Positions 1-10,731 of a stretch of DNA of 64,000 bases are shown here, one piece after another (position 1 is the stretch's first letter; each line of letters begins with the position of its first letter). Both the position numbers and the translations under genes were made by a program. The notes under the pieces were generated by a model. That model saw only the letters and a list, made by a program, of their open reading frames with translations. It had not been told where the DNA came from and did no database searches. Source of the stretch: Micromussa lordhowensis (lineage: Eukaryota > Cnidaria > Anthozoa > Scleractinia > Lobophylliidae); contig OZ026600.1 in assembly GCA_964020085.1 (NCBI GenBank), forward strand, positions 9,547,948 through 9,611,947, given 5' to 3'.

Positions 1-1553
1 CTGAACTAAAACTCTACAGCATGTCAAAAGGAATTGGAGCTAATAAGCAAACCCTTGTTTTTTGGTGTTGCGGAAACTGTTGCTGATTAGCTATTGTGTT
101 TTGGGTTGGGTATTCTCCATTAACTTTTGAATATTTTGTTTCACGTTATTTGGTGATCACACCATCCGCAACCCCAAAAACACTACACTTTTACAGTCGG
201 TACACAGCTCGTTTACTTTCGCAGATCAACAAGAACGAATCAAAATAGAAGTTATAGATGTCAACTGTACTTTCTCACAGGATGGTCGAGTGCAAGAACG
301 AAACAAAACCCGCGGGTGTTTAAGCTAGCGCAAACGCAAAAGGGAAGAGGGTGGGTAAAGTAGAAAATCATTTAGGGTTTTGCATTTAATTATATGTATA
401 ACATGTAGTCGAACCCAGTCCACTAACGGGTACATCTCTACAACGGCCTCTTGGTTTGTTCCTGATGGATAGTCCATGTATTCACTCTTCTGATTTTAAT
501 CACTCACAACGGCCGCCTCTCCACAATGCATGGCAACAACCACTAAAATGCTTCCCAAAACCTCTCGATAACGGCCAGGTAATCAAGACAATCAAGGACT
601 AACGAAACGCATTAGTTTAATTATAGAAGGTCGCAAATCTTAAACCACCTTTCTTTGGTCTCCTTCTGTTTCTGTTTGGTCTCTGTTTTATTGAGATATT
701 TTGAAGATGTGTCATGTATTTATATATTACTGATAAGTATTTCTCATTTTTTTTAAAAATTGTTACATCCCCGAAAAAAACTGGTGTCATATTACACCCC
801 TACCTCACAATAATGGCCACTTTTCCACAATAGCTTCTGTCCCCAAGGTGGTCGTTGTGGAAAGGTTCTATTAACAGCCACTTAACTGACACTCACAAAT
901 GGCCTGAAATTTAACTGACAAATAGACAAATGTATATGAAGTGTATATGAAGCACAGCGGTTTTCACCGACTGATAACAGCATTGATCAGTGAAATCGTC
1001 GAGCGTACACTGATGAGACGTCAGCTCGATCGCCTGATACTGCGGTTCTCATGTTTATATTGAATATATCGATCAGTCAGAAACGTATCCTACAAAACGA
1101 GCGCTTCCGAACGGAAGGTGCAAAGTTATCAAAATTCAGTTAATTGTACTAATAAATGCTTGTAGCTAAATGTATCAGCAAGCTGGGAATCTCTGATGCT
1201 GCTTAGGATCAGCTTTATAACAATGAAAACGAGTTGTGTTCTAACCCTGATGCTAGGGTGTGTAAGAGCCGTTACCGCCCAACCGATGCGGGTCCTTGAG
1301 GTGGAGGGACCATATTCTTTATCTCTAAAGGGTCTCTTTATCTCTTGAGAGTCGAGGGTCTCTGCAACATCGCTTAACCTGAACAGGCCGATTTCTGTGT
1401 CAATGTTAGGTAGCTAAGTGCCACTCAGATGGGGCTACTGATAAATATCGTCTTGAGTTGGAATATCCTCTCATGATGGAATCTCGGCTCTTGTGTAAAC
1501 TCTGGTGTTTATTTATTCATTTATTCAAATAACGCCCTGGGCAATCGCGCGGT

Positions 1554-1556
<3 letters not shown>

Positions 1557-1587
<31 letters not shown>
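1557..1587. repeat. (GA)n microsatellite
   Basis: A run of about fifteen GA dinucleotides. The surrounding stretch 1-1766 holds no gene I can support: the frames are short, there are no convincing splice-bounded exons and no recognisable RNA gene. Confidence 0.9.
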
Positions 1588-1589
<2 letters not shown>

Positions 1590-1766
1590 AAGAGCGGTCA
1601 AGGAAATCTTTTCTCTTAAACCATTGATGCCAATTTGCCACGTCAGTGGATTCTGTGCGGATTCTGCCGCTGTCCAAAATGCGTGTGCAGGATGACTGCA
1701 GTATCAGTCCCGGTACGCGTGACCTTTCCTTGCACAATAGCCATGCCTGTCTTGAAACGTCTAGTA

Positions 1767-2045
1767 AGTCTACATAAGTTCTTATCAATGCTGACACTGC
1801 ATGCCTTGGTTGTAGTGTCACCGACTAACATTGTTCTTATTTCTACCTGCTGGTATCTGGTAAGACTACATAAGTTCTTATCAATGCTGACACTGCATGC
1901 CTTGGTTGTAGTGTCACCGACTAACATTGTTCTTATTTCTACTGCTGGTATCTGGTAAGACTACATAAGTTCTTATCAATGCTGACACTGCATGCCTTGG
2001 TTGTAGTGTCACCGACTAACATTGTTCGTATTTCTACTGCTGGTA
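1767..2045. repeat. 95-bp tandem repeat, three copies
   Basis: Three near-identical head-to-tail copies, recognisable by TACATAAGTTCTTATCAATG starting at 1771, 1867 and 1962. The spacings are 96 and 95 bp, and copies differ by only a few bases, including one extra C in the first. The open frames crossing the array repeat the same peptide and arise from the repeat, so I do not call a gene. Confidence 0.93.
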
Positions 2046-3023
2046 TCACCATTCACCTTTTCACGAGGCTGAGTGCGAAAAACAGTCGGATGCATTTTGA
2101 GACAAGCGGCAACCTTCCACGATTTCCTTTAAGAGCAGTTCTTTGCAACGTGTTTATCAGACAAACATCCAAAACAGAGACTTCTTGGGGTTACAAACTG
2201 AATACGCTCCTAGTTAGTGCCAGTTCTCAGGGATTTACAATCTCCTGTACATGTTTCAAGCTGCGGAGCGGACACGAGTTACTTATCGGAGCGACAGAGC
2301 GTCAACACTTATGTTCGTATCCGCCTCGTCTACATGAGCAATTTTTATGTGACAATTTTTATATCACAAACATTTGATCGTATCGATGGCACAGCAAATA
2401 TTTATCAGCAGTTCAAAGTCAGTTTAGTGCGCCAGTAATGACTTTGGACAGCAGAGGTACGCAGAAACAAGACGGGCTGCTCAGGAGTCGCCTCCGAAAA
2501 GTTTGGTGATTACGAACATATACGAGCAATTTTTCGTATGTGACAACTTTTACTTGTCACAACTTTTATTTGTCACATAAAAGCTAATAAAGGCCAACTT
2601 TTCCGCAAATATCTTTGTCACATAAAAATTTTATAATTTCGAACTAATTTTCCTCATCTACACGAGCAAATTAAAATTATCACCTTACGTTGAGATCAGG
2701 GGCACCGTTTACATTAGTGGTGAAATGCAGACTTCTTGACATCTGCATAGTGGACTGTGTACCTTTTCTACGCCGAATGACCGTAACAAACTTCGAGCTA
2801 ACCGAGATCTTTCCAAACACCGGATCAGTCGCTGTCCTGGCTTCACAATCGATAAACGTGACGACTTCATCGAATCTTACAGACCCTACTTGGTATCCGT
2901 GATGGTATCCTCAGGTTAATTAAATCACACGCATGAAAATTATTTAGCAACGTCAAAACATTTTGCATTTCTTATTACTTGAAAGGTTTTCTCGGGGTCA
3001 TCAAACACACAATTCTTCAGTTA
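2046..3023. other. Gene-free AT-rich stretch with TGTGACAA motifs
   Basis: No gene is visible. Between about 2330 and 2670 there are several loose copies of a motif like GAGCAATTTTTATGTGACAA and its TTTTATTTGTCACATAAAA counterpart, partly inverted relative to each other. This suggests an old degraded repeat whose ends I cannot define. Confidence 0.4.
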
Positions 3024-3438
3024 GGGCCGGATCGCACTAGAGCCAATTTTGTTTGTAAAAGTGATACATATGTCTTTGCGGAGTGCCAAAATTTCGCCAC
3101 AATTTTCATGCGTGTGATTTAATTTAAATGCCAATTTCGCCACAATTTTTTTTTTTTTTTAACCATTAACTGTCATATTTCTTTAAAAATGCCTCGATAA
3201 AATTACACCGACAAATTAACCATTCTTGTATAATTTGCGCCCTAGATGTTTCGTTGTCTCTTGTGTACTCTTGTGAAGAACACATGGCTAACGTATACTG
3301 TCAATCAGCCAATGCCTTGGTTAAAGCATAATGGTTTGATGTGACCACTGCCAAAATTTTGAACTTGCGAAATTTTTCCTCACCAAAAATTAGAAAATAT
3401 TTGAAAATATTTGAATTCGCATTAGTGCGACCCAGCCC
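3024..3438. mobile_element. PIF/Harbinger-like MITE with TTA target duplication
   Basis: A 415-bp element. The left end reads GGGCCGGATCGCACTA, and the right end is its imperfect reverse complement (TAGTGCGACCCAGCCC). The trinucleotide TTA flanks both sides (3021-3023 and 3439-3441). A TTA duplication with G-rich terminal inverted repeats is the known pattern of PIF/Harbinger elements. It has no coding capacity, so it is non-autonomous. It lies about 300 bp upstream of the XKR start codon. Confidence 0.65.
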
Positions 3439-3735
3439 TTAGCAAGACCTTGTCACAATCCAGGCTAGGCTGTTTTATGTACAGCACTAACGAGAGGGTC
3501 TAACAAACATCTCAATATTGAACGAGAAAAGTTTAAATTCTTGAAGTAACCGGGGAACGAAATGTCCAGTCGAATCTTGATTGTATATTTTGATGTTTGT
3601 TATACGTGCATGCTATATTATTTCCTCCGGCCCATTTACGTGGCTTGCAAATGTTACTGCGTGATTGTTTGCTAGAGAATCAACTTTTGCTAGAGAATCA
3701 ACGCGAAATTTGTATTGAGCAAATAATGGTGATAA

Positions 3736-6143
3736 ATGGATGAAAAGCATCTAAAACGATTACGATCAAGTCTGAATTTAGACAAAAAACAAAAGGAAAC
3801 TGTACAAGCTCTAAGAAGACAGCTTTCGACTCATTCCACAAGCAGTTCGGCAACAGGTGACGACTGTGTAGCAAAGCTGACAGGGAGAGAAGTTCTTCTA
3901 CTTCGTAAAGTTGTACAAACTCTAACAACCTTTAAAGCGGATTCCGACTCAATTAGAGATGACGTCGACGGCAGAAGAGCAGATAGAAACCAGTCAATGA
4001 AACGCTTTCTTTCCTCAACCCGCGGAAGCGTGACTTACGATACGCCAACACGGTTTTATGTTCGCGTCAAGAAGGAAGAAGTCAGAGCTCTGCTGTGGAA
4101 CAAGTCTGTCTCGAATTAGACGACGAGGAATTAAACAAGAAACCTTCAACGAACGAGTGTGAACAACTAAACAGCAAAAAATCATCCTCAAACGAATACG
4201 GCCACGATTACAAGGCTGAATATAGCTACAGTGTCGCTGTGACTCAGCAAAGCCTGTCAATCGAGCGACCAACTGTAGTTACTACAAACGAAACCATTAC
4301 AGGGGCGTTACCTGAAGACAGAACCAGAGATGGAAACGCAGATGAACCTGGCGATAAGGATGAACTCAGCTTTACACGAGCTGTTTTTTTAGTCATGGAC
4401 AGGGATTTGTCTGAACGGTGGCGAAGGCGAGGTAACGCAACATGGTTCGGCGTATTTTTCTCTGTTGTGGCGATGGGAGCATTTTTCGCTGATGTTGTCA
4501 CTGACCTGAAGGTTGCAGCGGACCATTTCACTGCAGGCAGCATCTGGTGGGGTAGTTTCACGCTCGTGTTAGTACTGTTGCCGTCAGTGATCACAAATCT
4601 CGTGTCTTTCTTCTGGCACAAAGAAGATGAGCAGATACATGTAGATGAACAAATCGGAGAACGGCCACAAAATGGTTCCAAAACTGTGTCAATAACACAT
4701 TTACTACTAGGGGGGCTAGTAGAGAGGTAAGTTTTCCTGTTATTAATATTGCTTTTTTTTTCACTGACGAAACTGCTAAGATATGTTAATATTAGTATTC
4801 CGTTTGATATTAACATGTCCAGCTCATCACACAAAAATTGTATGACGTTGCCACAGGACTAAACGCAAAACTCAAGCATTGGAATCAGGAGAACTAAGCA
4901 GTATCTGGAAAAGGAGAGAAGACAACATGAACAAACTATTTCTAACTCAGAATTGTAAAAACTGAGTCGAGTCACACAAAGCCTCTCAACAGGGCATGGT
5001 TTTTGCCTCTCTGACTCAAAAACAAGCTATAAAATCGCCCTGTCTCTCCAGAAGAGGGGTTTATTTTTCTTTGGCAGAGTCAATTTTTCCCGAAAATCCC
5101 TGGCACAAGCAGGAATCACTTCATTCCATAATGAGTTCTGTACATTCTCCTGTCTCGCATTTCTTTTGTTGTTGTAACAACAGGTCTTAAAAGAGATAGC
5201 TGCCGCGTGACTGTCTTCATTAAATTTGTTGCTGAATCTCATCATTTTTCGTTTTTACAGGTACTGGAGAATTCTCGTCAAATCGTACAGAATAAAGCGG
5301 CAGAAAGACAACCGCGTTGTTGATCACAAGTTATTGATAGCCATGAAACTTGATGTAGCGTTACTACAGATGATCTTAGCCTTCACAGAGGACGCGCCAC
5401 AGCTTGTTTTACAACTTTATGTCCTTGTCACGCGTCAATTCGTTGATACATTAGAGGCCACAAGTATCCGAGACCTGTGGACGATTCTGTCGATCTGCTT
5501 TTCGTTTATTTCCTATTCCAGAGCTCTTGTTTACTACATAAGCTGCCTTCGTGACTCGAAACGTCATAAAGGCCAGTTACGTTGGTATGGTTCTCTCTCA
5601 ATGTGGTTATGGCGCGCTTCAATGATGATTTCTCGAATACTTACTCTAGTTTTCTTCGCAACAGAATTCAAACTATGGTTCTTTCTAGCTCTTTTGATTC
5701 ATTTTTTCATAGTTCTCGCGTTTCTTAGCCGTCACGAGGTTTATTTCTTTCCAGGGAACAAATGGAAGCAGCATTGTTTTCGTGTCCTAACATCTTATAT
5801 TCATCTATTTTGTTTCTTTGCTTTGGAAGGTGTGCAAACGATACGCTGGGCATTTAAATACTACATATTGACTTTCATCGAGATTTTGGTTTTTTCGCTT
5901 CTCTGGTTCACGAACAAAACAAGACTTTTATCGCTTAGATTAGAGGTGGCGGGATTTATTATAATTTATTTGTTCTTCTCATTGGGCCTGATCATGATGA
6001 GTATTTACTATAGCTTTTTACATTCTCGATTTAAGGAAGCTCGCTTCTCTTTATCTGCTCCTTTAAAGTCTGAGCTTGCACATAGAGATCCTAACAAAGG
6101 AACAGAGGTGGCTCGAGAACAAATCTTTGAACTTTGGATTTAA
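3736..6143 (+). CDS. XK-related (XKR family) membrane protein
   Basis: Two coding exons are seen: one ending at 4726 (donor GTAAGT at 4727) and one from 5261 (acceptor TTTTTACAG) to the TAA at 6141-6143. They join in frame through an AG|G arginine codon. The protein has the XKR layout: two membrane segments after DRDLSERW (codons from 4395), then a hallmark acidic-APQLVLQLY stretch at about 5380-5430, then five or six more hydrophobic helices ending near 6020. Known XKR proteins include caspase-activated phospholipid scramblases (XKR4/8/9) and the XK partner of VPS13A. The 5' part is odd. ATG 3736 opens a 127-codon frame ending at 4119, while the XKR frame is open from 3987, so a single-base indel near the GAAGGAAGAAG tract (4071-4081) would join them into about 624 residues. 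If ATG 4395 is used instead, the product is about 404 residues, close to XKR8. AATAAA at 6653 may be the poly(A) signal. Confidence 0.88.
4727..5260 (+). other. Intron of the XKR gene
   Basis: A 534-bp intron with a GTAAGT donor and a pyrimidine-rich acceptor. Splicing restores an arginine codon and continues the XKR frame. The open frames inside it do not look like protein. Confidence 0.85.
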
Positions 6144-6234
6144 ATAACGCAACAAATCAAGGCTGGGCTCGCTGAGCATCATGGATCGCAGCCAAAAAAC
6201 AACTTTAAGGATGTATGTGCATTTCGCCGGTAAA

Positions 6235-6377
6235 ATTATAAAATAGTAAAAGGTAAAAACTGTTAAAATGTTTGACTAAACGTTTTCGATCTTGCGATCA
6301 TCACTCTGAAGATGATCGCAAGATCGAAAACGTTTAGTCAAACATTTTAACAGTTTTTACCTTTTTCTATTTTATAA
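6235..6377. repeat. Near-perfect foldback hairpin after the XKR stop
   Basis: Two arms of about 66 bp (6235-6302 and 6311-6377) are almost perfect reverse complements around an 8-bp loop, ACTCTGAA. It starts 91 bp after the XKR stop codon and before the candidate AATAAA at 6653. If transcribed as 3'UTR it would form a long RNA duplex. It looks like a small foldback transposon. Confidence 0.88.
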
Positions 6378-6907
6378 CTTTAAAGGAGTTCTGTCACTGT
6401 AGTTCATGTATTGTCGTTCAAAAATGGCTTCCAAATCAGTTCTAGTGAATCTAAAATAATGGCGGGTACCTACAGATGAGGAATATTAAAACAGATTATG
6501 GATGAGAAACTTGAAAAACTTGGCCAACGTTTTCAAGATGCCCCATCGGTGAAAATAAATGATGGTCTAGCTCTCCGTACGCATTGCTAACCTAGTTATT
6601 AGAATAATTAGTAAATTAAGTGATTTATTTGCTGAATAACAATTGACAGTCTAATAAAGAATCCACAGCAAGCTGGGTCAGTAGGCACAATGAATGAATG
6701 AATGAAAACTTTATTTGAGTGTCTATATGTATTTAGCTGGAAGCTAATGGGGACACTATACTACAAAATATTTAATTGAATACTGTGAACACAAAAAAAA
6801 ACACTTAAATTTGTTAAAAGCTAAAACGTCTAAATATTTACAAGAGTCGAAAGGTCAACTTTCCTAATGTTCCTCTTAAACGAGTTCAGAGTTTCAATCA
6901 TTCTTAA
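6378..6907. other. XKR 3' flank with a possible LINE remnant
   Basis: It contains AATAAA at 6653-6658, a possible XKR poly(A) signal. A GAATGAATGAATGAAAAC tract near 6690 is followed by non-coding sequence and may be the 3' tail of an old non-LTR element on the minus strand. No gene is visible. Confidence 0.35.
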
Positions 6908-7898
6908 GGTGGCTCACTAGTCAAAAAGGGACCAAAACGTTTGCTTACATATGGTAAAGAAAGGTCAATTGCGTTCGATTGCACTCATGAAGAGAAAATA
7001 AATTTGGAAGGTTTTCCTGAAAATGGTTGCTATGGCAACCAGCCACAGCCTTTTGAGGTTTGATTTTAAAGCATTGACGCCAACAGTTCCTGCTCTTTTA
7101 CAAAACAAGATTTGATTTTAAAACAAGCATATCTTGTAAGTTTCTGCTTCGTTCTATGCAATAAACTAAAATGTTTGCATTTGATTCTTGTTTTCTGTGC
7201 TTTCTACAGGTCTTGTTTGGAAATAACCTTATTTTGCACCAAACCAAGTGAACAAATTACCTAGTGTCACGTGACAGACTTTAAAATGCTATGAATTTTT
7301 TATTTTATTACATGACGACACTATTAGTCTTTGATTATCCCAAATTTCAGGAATTTCTCATCAATACTTTCCAATTAGAAATGTTGGCGTGAAGTCAGTA
7401 GGTACAAAAGTAGACCTTTGAGAAAAATGCACTTAAAGTTTCTTACATGATTGATTGAGCATTTAACAAGCCAAACAATGCGAGGGAGGGGCACAAATTG
7501 GATCTCCGGGAAGGGGGTGTAATGGTTGTTCTATTTTCTAAAAAGTTTCCGCAATTGTAGGAAATGTTCTTTTTCATAATAGAAATGAATGAGCCTGTGA
7601 TGGTAAATCAAGAAAAGCTTTTCCCAAGTAATTATACCAATCGAGTTGTTCGTCTCTTTACAGCCTTACTACAAAGTATTGCTCATATATGTTAAAATTA
7701 TAATCTATATTTTTGGTCATGTTCTTCTAAACAACCGTACCACTCTGTACTTTCCTTAAATTTAGCACTTAACTAGAGGTAAATTCAGCAAGATCGATCG
7801 AAAATACTTTTTACAAGTGTTCAAGGGATTTAAATCTTTTATGTTTAAAACACTGCATTTTTTGTCATCGTGGTCAGTTTTTTGACTAGTGAGCCACC
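6908..7898. mobile_element. TTAA-flanked element, GGTGGCTC ends (991 bp)
   Basis: The left end is GGTGGCTCACTAGTCAAAAA and the right end TTTTTGACTAGTGAGCCACC, an exact 20-bp terminal inverted repeat. TTAA flanks both sides (6904-6907 and 7899-7902). TTAA duplications are typical of piggyBac and Kolobok transposons. There is no transposase frame, so it is a non-autonomous copy. The GGTGGCTC ends recur at 19051-20218. Confidence 0.85.
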
Positions 7899-8286
7899 TT
7901 AAGTGTCTTGGCAGCTTAGACCAAGTAATAAACCTCTCCATCATATGTAAAGTATCTCATTTATACCTGTATAGGAAGTCTACTAACTGGTCACAGCACT
8001 GGTCAGTTGATTCATTCATAGGCAGCCAATCTCAGTTTCACTGTTCTTTGACGTTACGCAACAAAGTATAACAGACCTTGTATGGAGAATTCACTTTAGT
8101 CCTAAATATGCTAAAATAAAGCTATTTATGTAGAAATTCACTTTACTCCACATAGGGCTATCTTTGTGTCTGTTACTGTGTGCAATATGGGCGCAAATTG
8201 TCCATTTTAGAAGGGTCTGGGGCTTACATAGGCTCGACTGCCAGCCGATCTGTGAGCCCGCGTCCAACACGGCTGGAAATGGAGCC

Positions 8287-8308
8287 CAGGCCCCAGTTGT
8301 TCAAAGGC

Positions 8309-8343
<35 letters not shown>

Positions 8344-8437
8344 GCGGACAAGTGTTAACAAAACAAACCGCGCTATCCACTGGTAAGTGACTTATCCGGT
8401 GGATAGCGTTATCCACCTTTCGAACAACCCAGGCCTG
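8287..8437. mobile_element. Inverted-repeat MITE (GGATAACGCTATCCACCGG arms)
   Basis: The element starts CAGGCC and ends GGCCTG. Inside, arms carrying GGATAACGCTATCCACCGGAT and its reverse complement flank a short centre. The arms are themselves partly palindromic (GGATA..TATCC). No clean target duplication is visible. A partial relative lies near 54625-54672. Confidence 0.7.
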
Positions 8438-8726
8438 GCTATCAGCGACACCGAAAAACACTAGTGTGTCACAAACCCGTCTAAAATGTACGTATTATAT
8501 ATCTGCGTATAATTCATGTTAAGCCACTACGGTCACCCACTTACCCATGAATACTCCTGTAAACCCTTTTTTATAAAAGAAATTGGATCATTGGATAATG
8601 ATCCAGAGAGTTCATTGGCTTAGCCTCATGGGTTACCGCGTACGCGAGAATTTTTGGGGTCTTTTTACTTTTAGTTTAGTTTAGCTTACTATATTTTGGG
8701 GCCGTTTTTAATAAAACAATTCAGAG

Positions 8727-8727
<1 letters not shown>

Positions 8728-8758
<31 letters not shown>

Positions 8759-8958
8759 TGCAGCCAACTCGCCGCTACGCACCTCGTTGGGATAAGTACT
8801 TGGTGTATCCCTTATCATAGTGTATTTAGAACGTAGCATAGTATATTCATCCTTATTATAGTGTATTAGATACACTATAATATCTGGAAGGGATACATGA
8901 AGCACTTAGGCTCGTTGGCTATCTACCATTTCATATCTAACAAGCGCAAGTGGAATAA
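8728..8958. repeat. Imperfect long inverted repeat
   Basis: Arms beginning TTCCACTCGCGCTTGTTGGA and ending TCTAACAAGCGCAAGTGGAA are reverse complements with some mismatches. An inner pair, TGTATCCCTTATCATAGTGT and its complement, lies around 8802-8897. This is a foldback-type element with no coding capacity. Confidence 0.75.
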
Positions 8959-9762
8959 TTGCTAAATATTATGCAACAGAAAACAGAGCCAATCAGTAAA
9001 TGGGAAAGTCGTTGTATACCCGACAGTATTAAACCTACCATTGTGCGCTGCTTTTATTGTGTATTTTCTATGACATGGTATAAAATAGTTATGAAACACT
9101 TCCTCGTTGTATTTTCTTGATATACACAATCGCCTTTGTACAAGTGACAAGTTTATTTTGTACAAGTATAGCTATGCCGGTCTGATTATCAGTCGGGAAT
9201 TGCAGTGAAGAGATCACGGCTTTCAAGACGGATTCAACAAAAGTGTTCTTCCGGCCATGGAGGTTCGGATATTCTCCGGTTCAGAGGACATGTTTCGAAC
9301 CCAATGTAGCGACTCTATTTACATCGCAGCACCCTATGTGTTGACCGGTTTGTGATACAAATGATTTTTTCTCCTCCTTCCCAATACCCTTCTAGACCAA
9401 GGACATTCATCTGCGTGTTACTCTAAACTGTTCAAAGCCCTCAGTTTTCTCGTATGTGAACAGTCTATGCTCTCCTCTAAATCATAGAACGCCAACCCCC
9501 TCGTCCCCCAAAAAGAAGCACACAAGCCTAACATGGGTGCTGCTCGCTTCGAGACCAGCGTTCGTTTATTGCACTATAACAAGGTAAAAACCACCTAAAA
9601 GCATTACAAGCATAGCAAAAGCTACCGAAATGGGGTTGTGAGACAACAGCTGGGTGAAAAACCTCTCCGTACGCCCACTTGCACCTAAGAGGAAAACCCC
9701 AGGCCAGCGGAACCCCAAATCGAAGGGTCCCCCGGGCAAGACCAACTAAAACAAAAAAACCT

Positions 9763-10731
9763 AAATGCCTAAAGCCTTAGAAACAGACAAACGAGAAGCG
9801 AGAGAATCTTTGACATAACCATCTTTGGCGGAAACACTTGACCAGCGACCGTGACGTAAAAAGAGACGATCCGGAACACCGGCATTAGCTGCAGCAGTAG
9901 CTCCGCCACTCCGCGCTAAATCAGGAACAATGCCTCTAAAAGCCTCAATTACTAATTCTCTTAGCCTAGTGTAACTAAGACCTCTAGCTCTAGCCTTATA
10001 GCCATATTTGGTTCTAGTTAACTGGCAAAAAAGAGGACTGTCGTGACTAAGCTGAGCCTTATCGAGATACCGATTCATCATGTTAACAGGACAGGTAACT
10101 TTCCCTGTTACAGCTACAACAACCCATGCACCGTGCCTGTATTTATCGGTTTTACTAGACTCAATGAACAACTGTAACTTCTCACTATCGATCTCAACAT
10201 CTGAGCGAACTAATTTCGCAAGCTCATCATCAAATCTAAGAAAAGCTGCGAAGGCCAGCAGACAAATTAAAACAGAACGAATGTCATATAGAGAAGCCAT
10301 CGGCAGGGCTTTGAAGTTAACTAATTGTTCCAATTGAGCAACGGTAATAGGTTCCCTCTTGGACGTATGGTGGCCAAAAGACGCTGAGCACCAGCAAGAA
10401 CATCCTTCCCCAACGGGTGCTCTGAAGGCGATCGCTCCCCAGCCAAATGGTGAACCCAAGCAATGGCATGAACGGCAGACTCTACAGGAGCAGCGGTCTT
10501 GGCTTCCGCCATCAAGTGACGCAAATAGAGAGCGAAGTGATAAGGAGACGCAGGAAAAGCTAGCAAGCCCTGATCGCGCGCCCAACGTTTCCATCTGGTG
10601 TAGGTCGCGGAATACTTGGTAACAGTACTGGAAGCTCTTCCTGCCAAAGCCACATATCAGGAAGCGAGTCGGCTAAAAATCTTAACTCAAAGTCGTCCCG
10701 AGGAACCGCGGCCTGAAGATTCGACCACATG
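9763..10731 (-). pseudogene. Decayed tyrosine recombinase (YR element, Crypton/DIRS-like)
   Basis: Three overlapping minus-strand frames together resemble the N-terminal SAM-like DNA-binding part and the catalytic part of a tyrosine recombinase of the kind carried by eukaryotic YR elements. The N-terminal part has [18 protein letters not shown] (about 10620-10560). The catalytic part has [11 protein letters not shown] with the first Arg, SSKTDKYR with the Lys, [22 protein letters not shown], and AKDGYV with the Tyr. At least two frame changes are needed, near 10640 and near 10365. The residue three before the second Arg, normally His (HxxR), is Asp here (DLAR). The copy is therefore dead. I cannot assign it firmly to Crypton or DIRS, and I could not find its element ends. 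Confidence 0.8.

Noticed and set aside
995..1095. CTGATGAG followed later by GAAAC, reminiscent of a hammerhead ribozyme
   Set aside because: The three helices cannot be drawn: the sequences next to the two core boxes do not pair.
1635..2377. Open frames through the 95-bp tandem repeat as a repeat protein
   Set aside because: Frames exist on both strands only because the repeat lacks stops; there are no flanking splice sites or family features.
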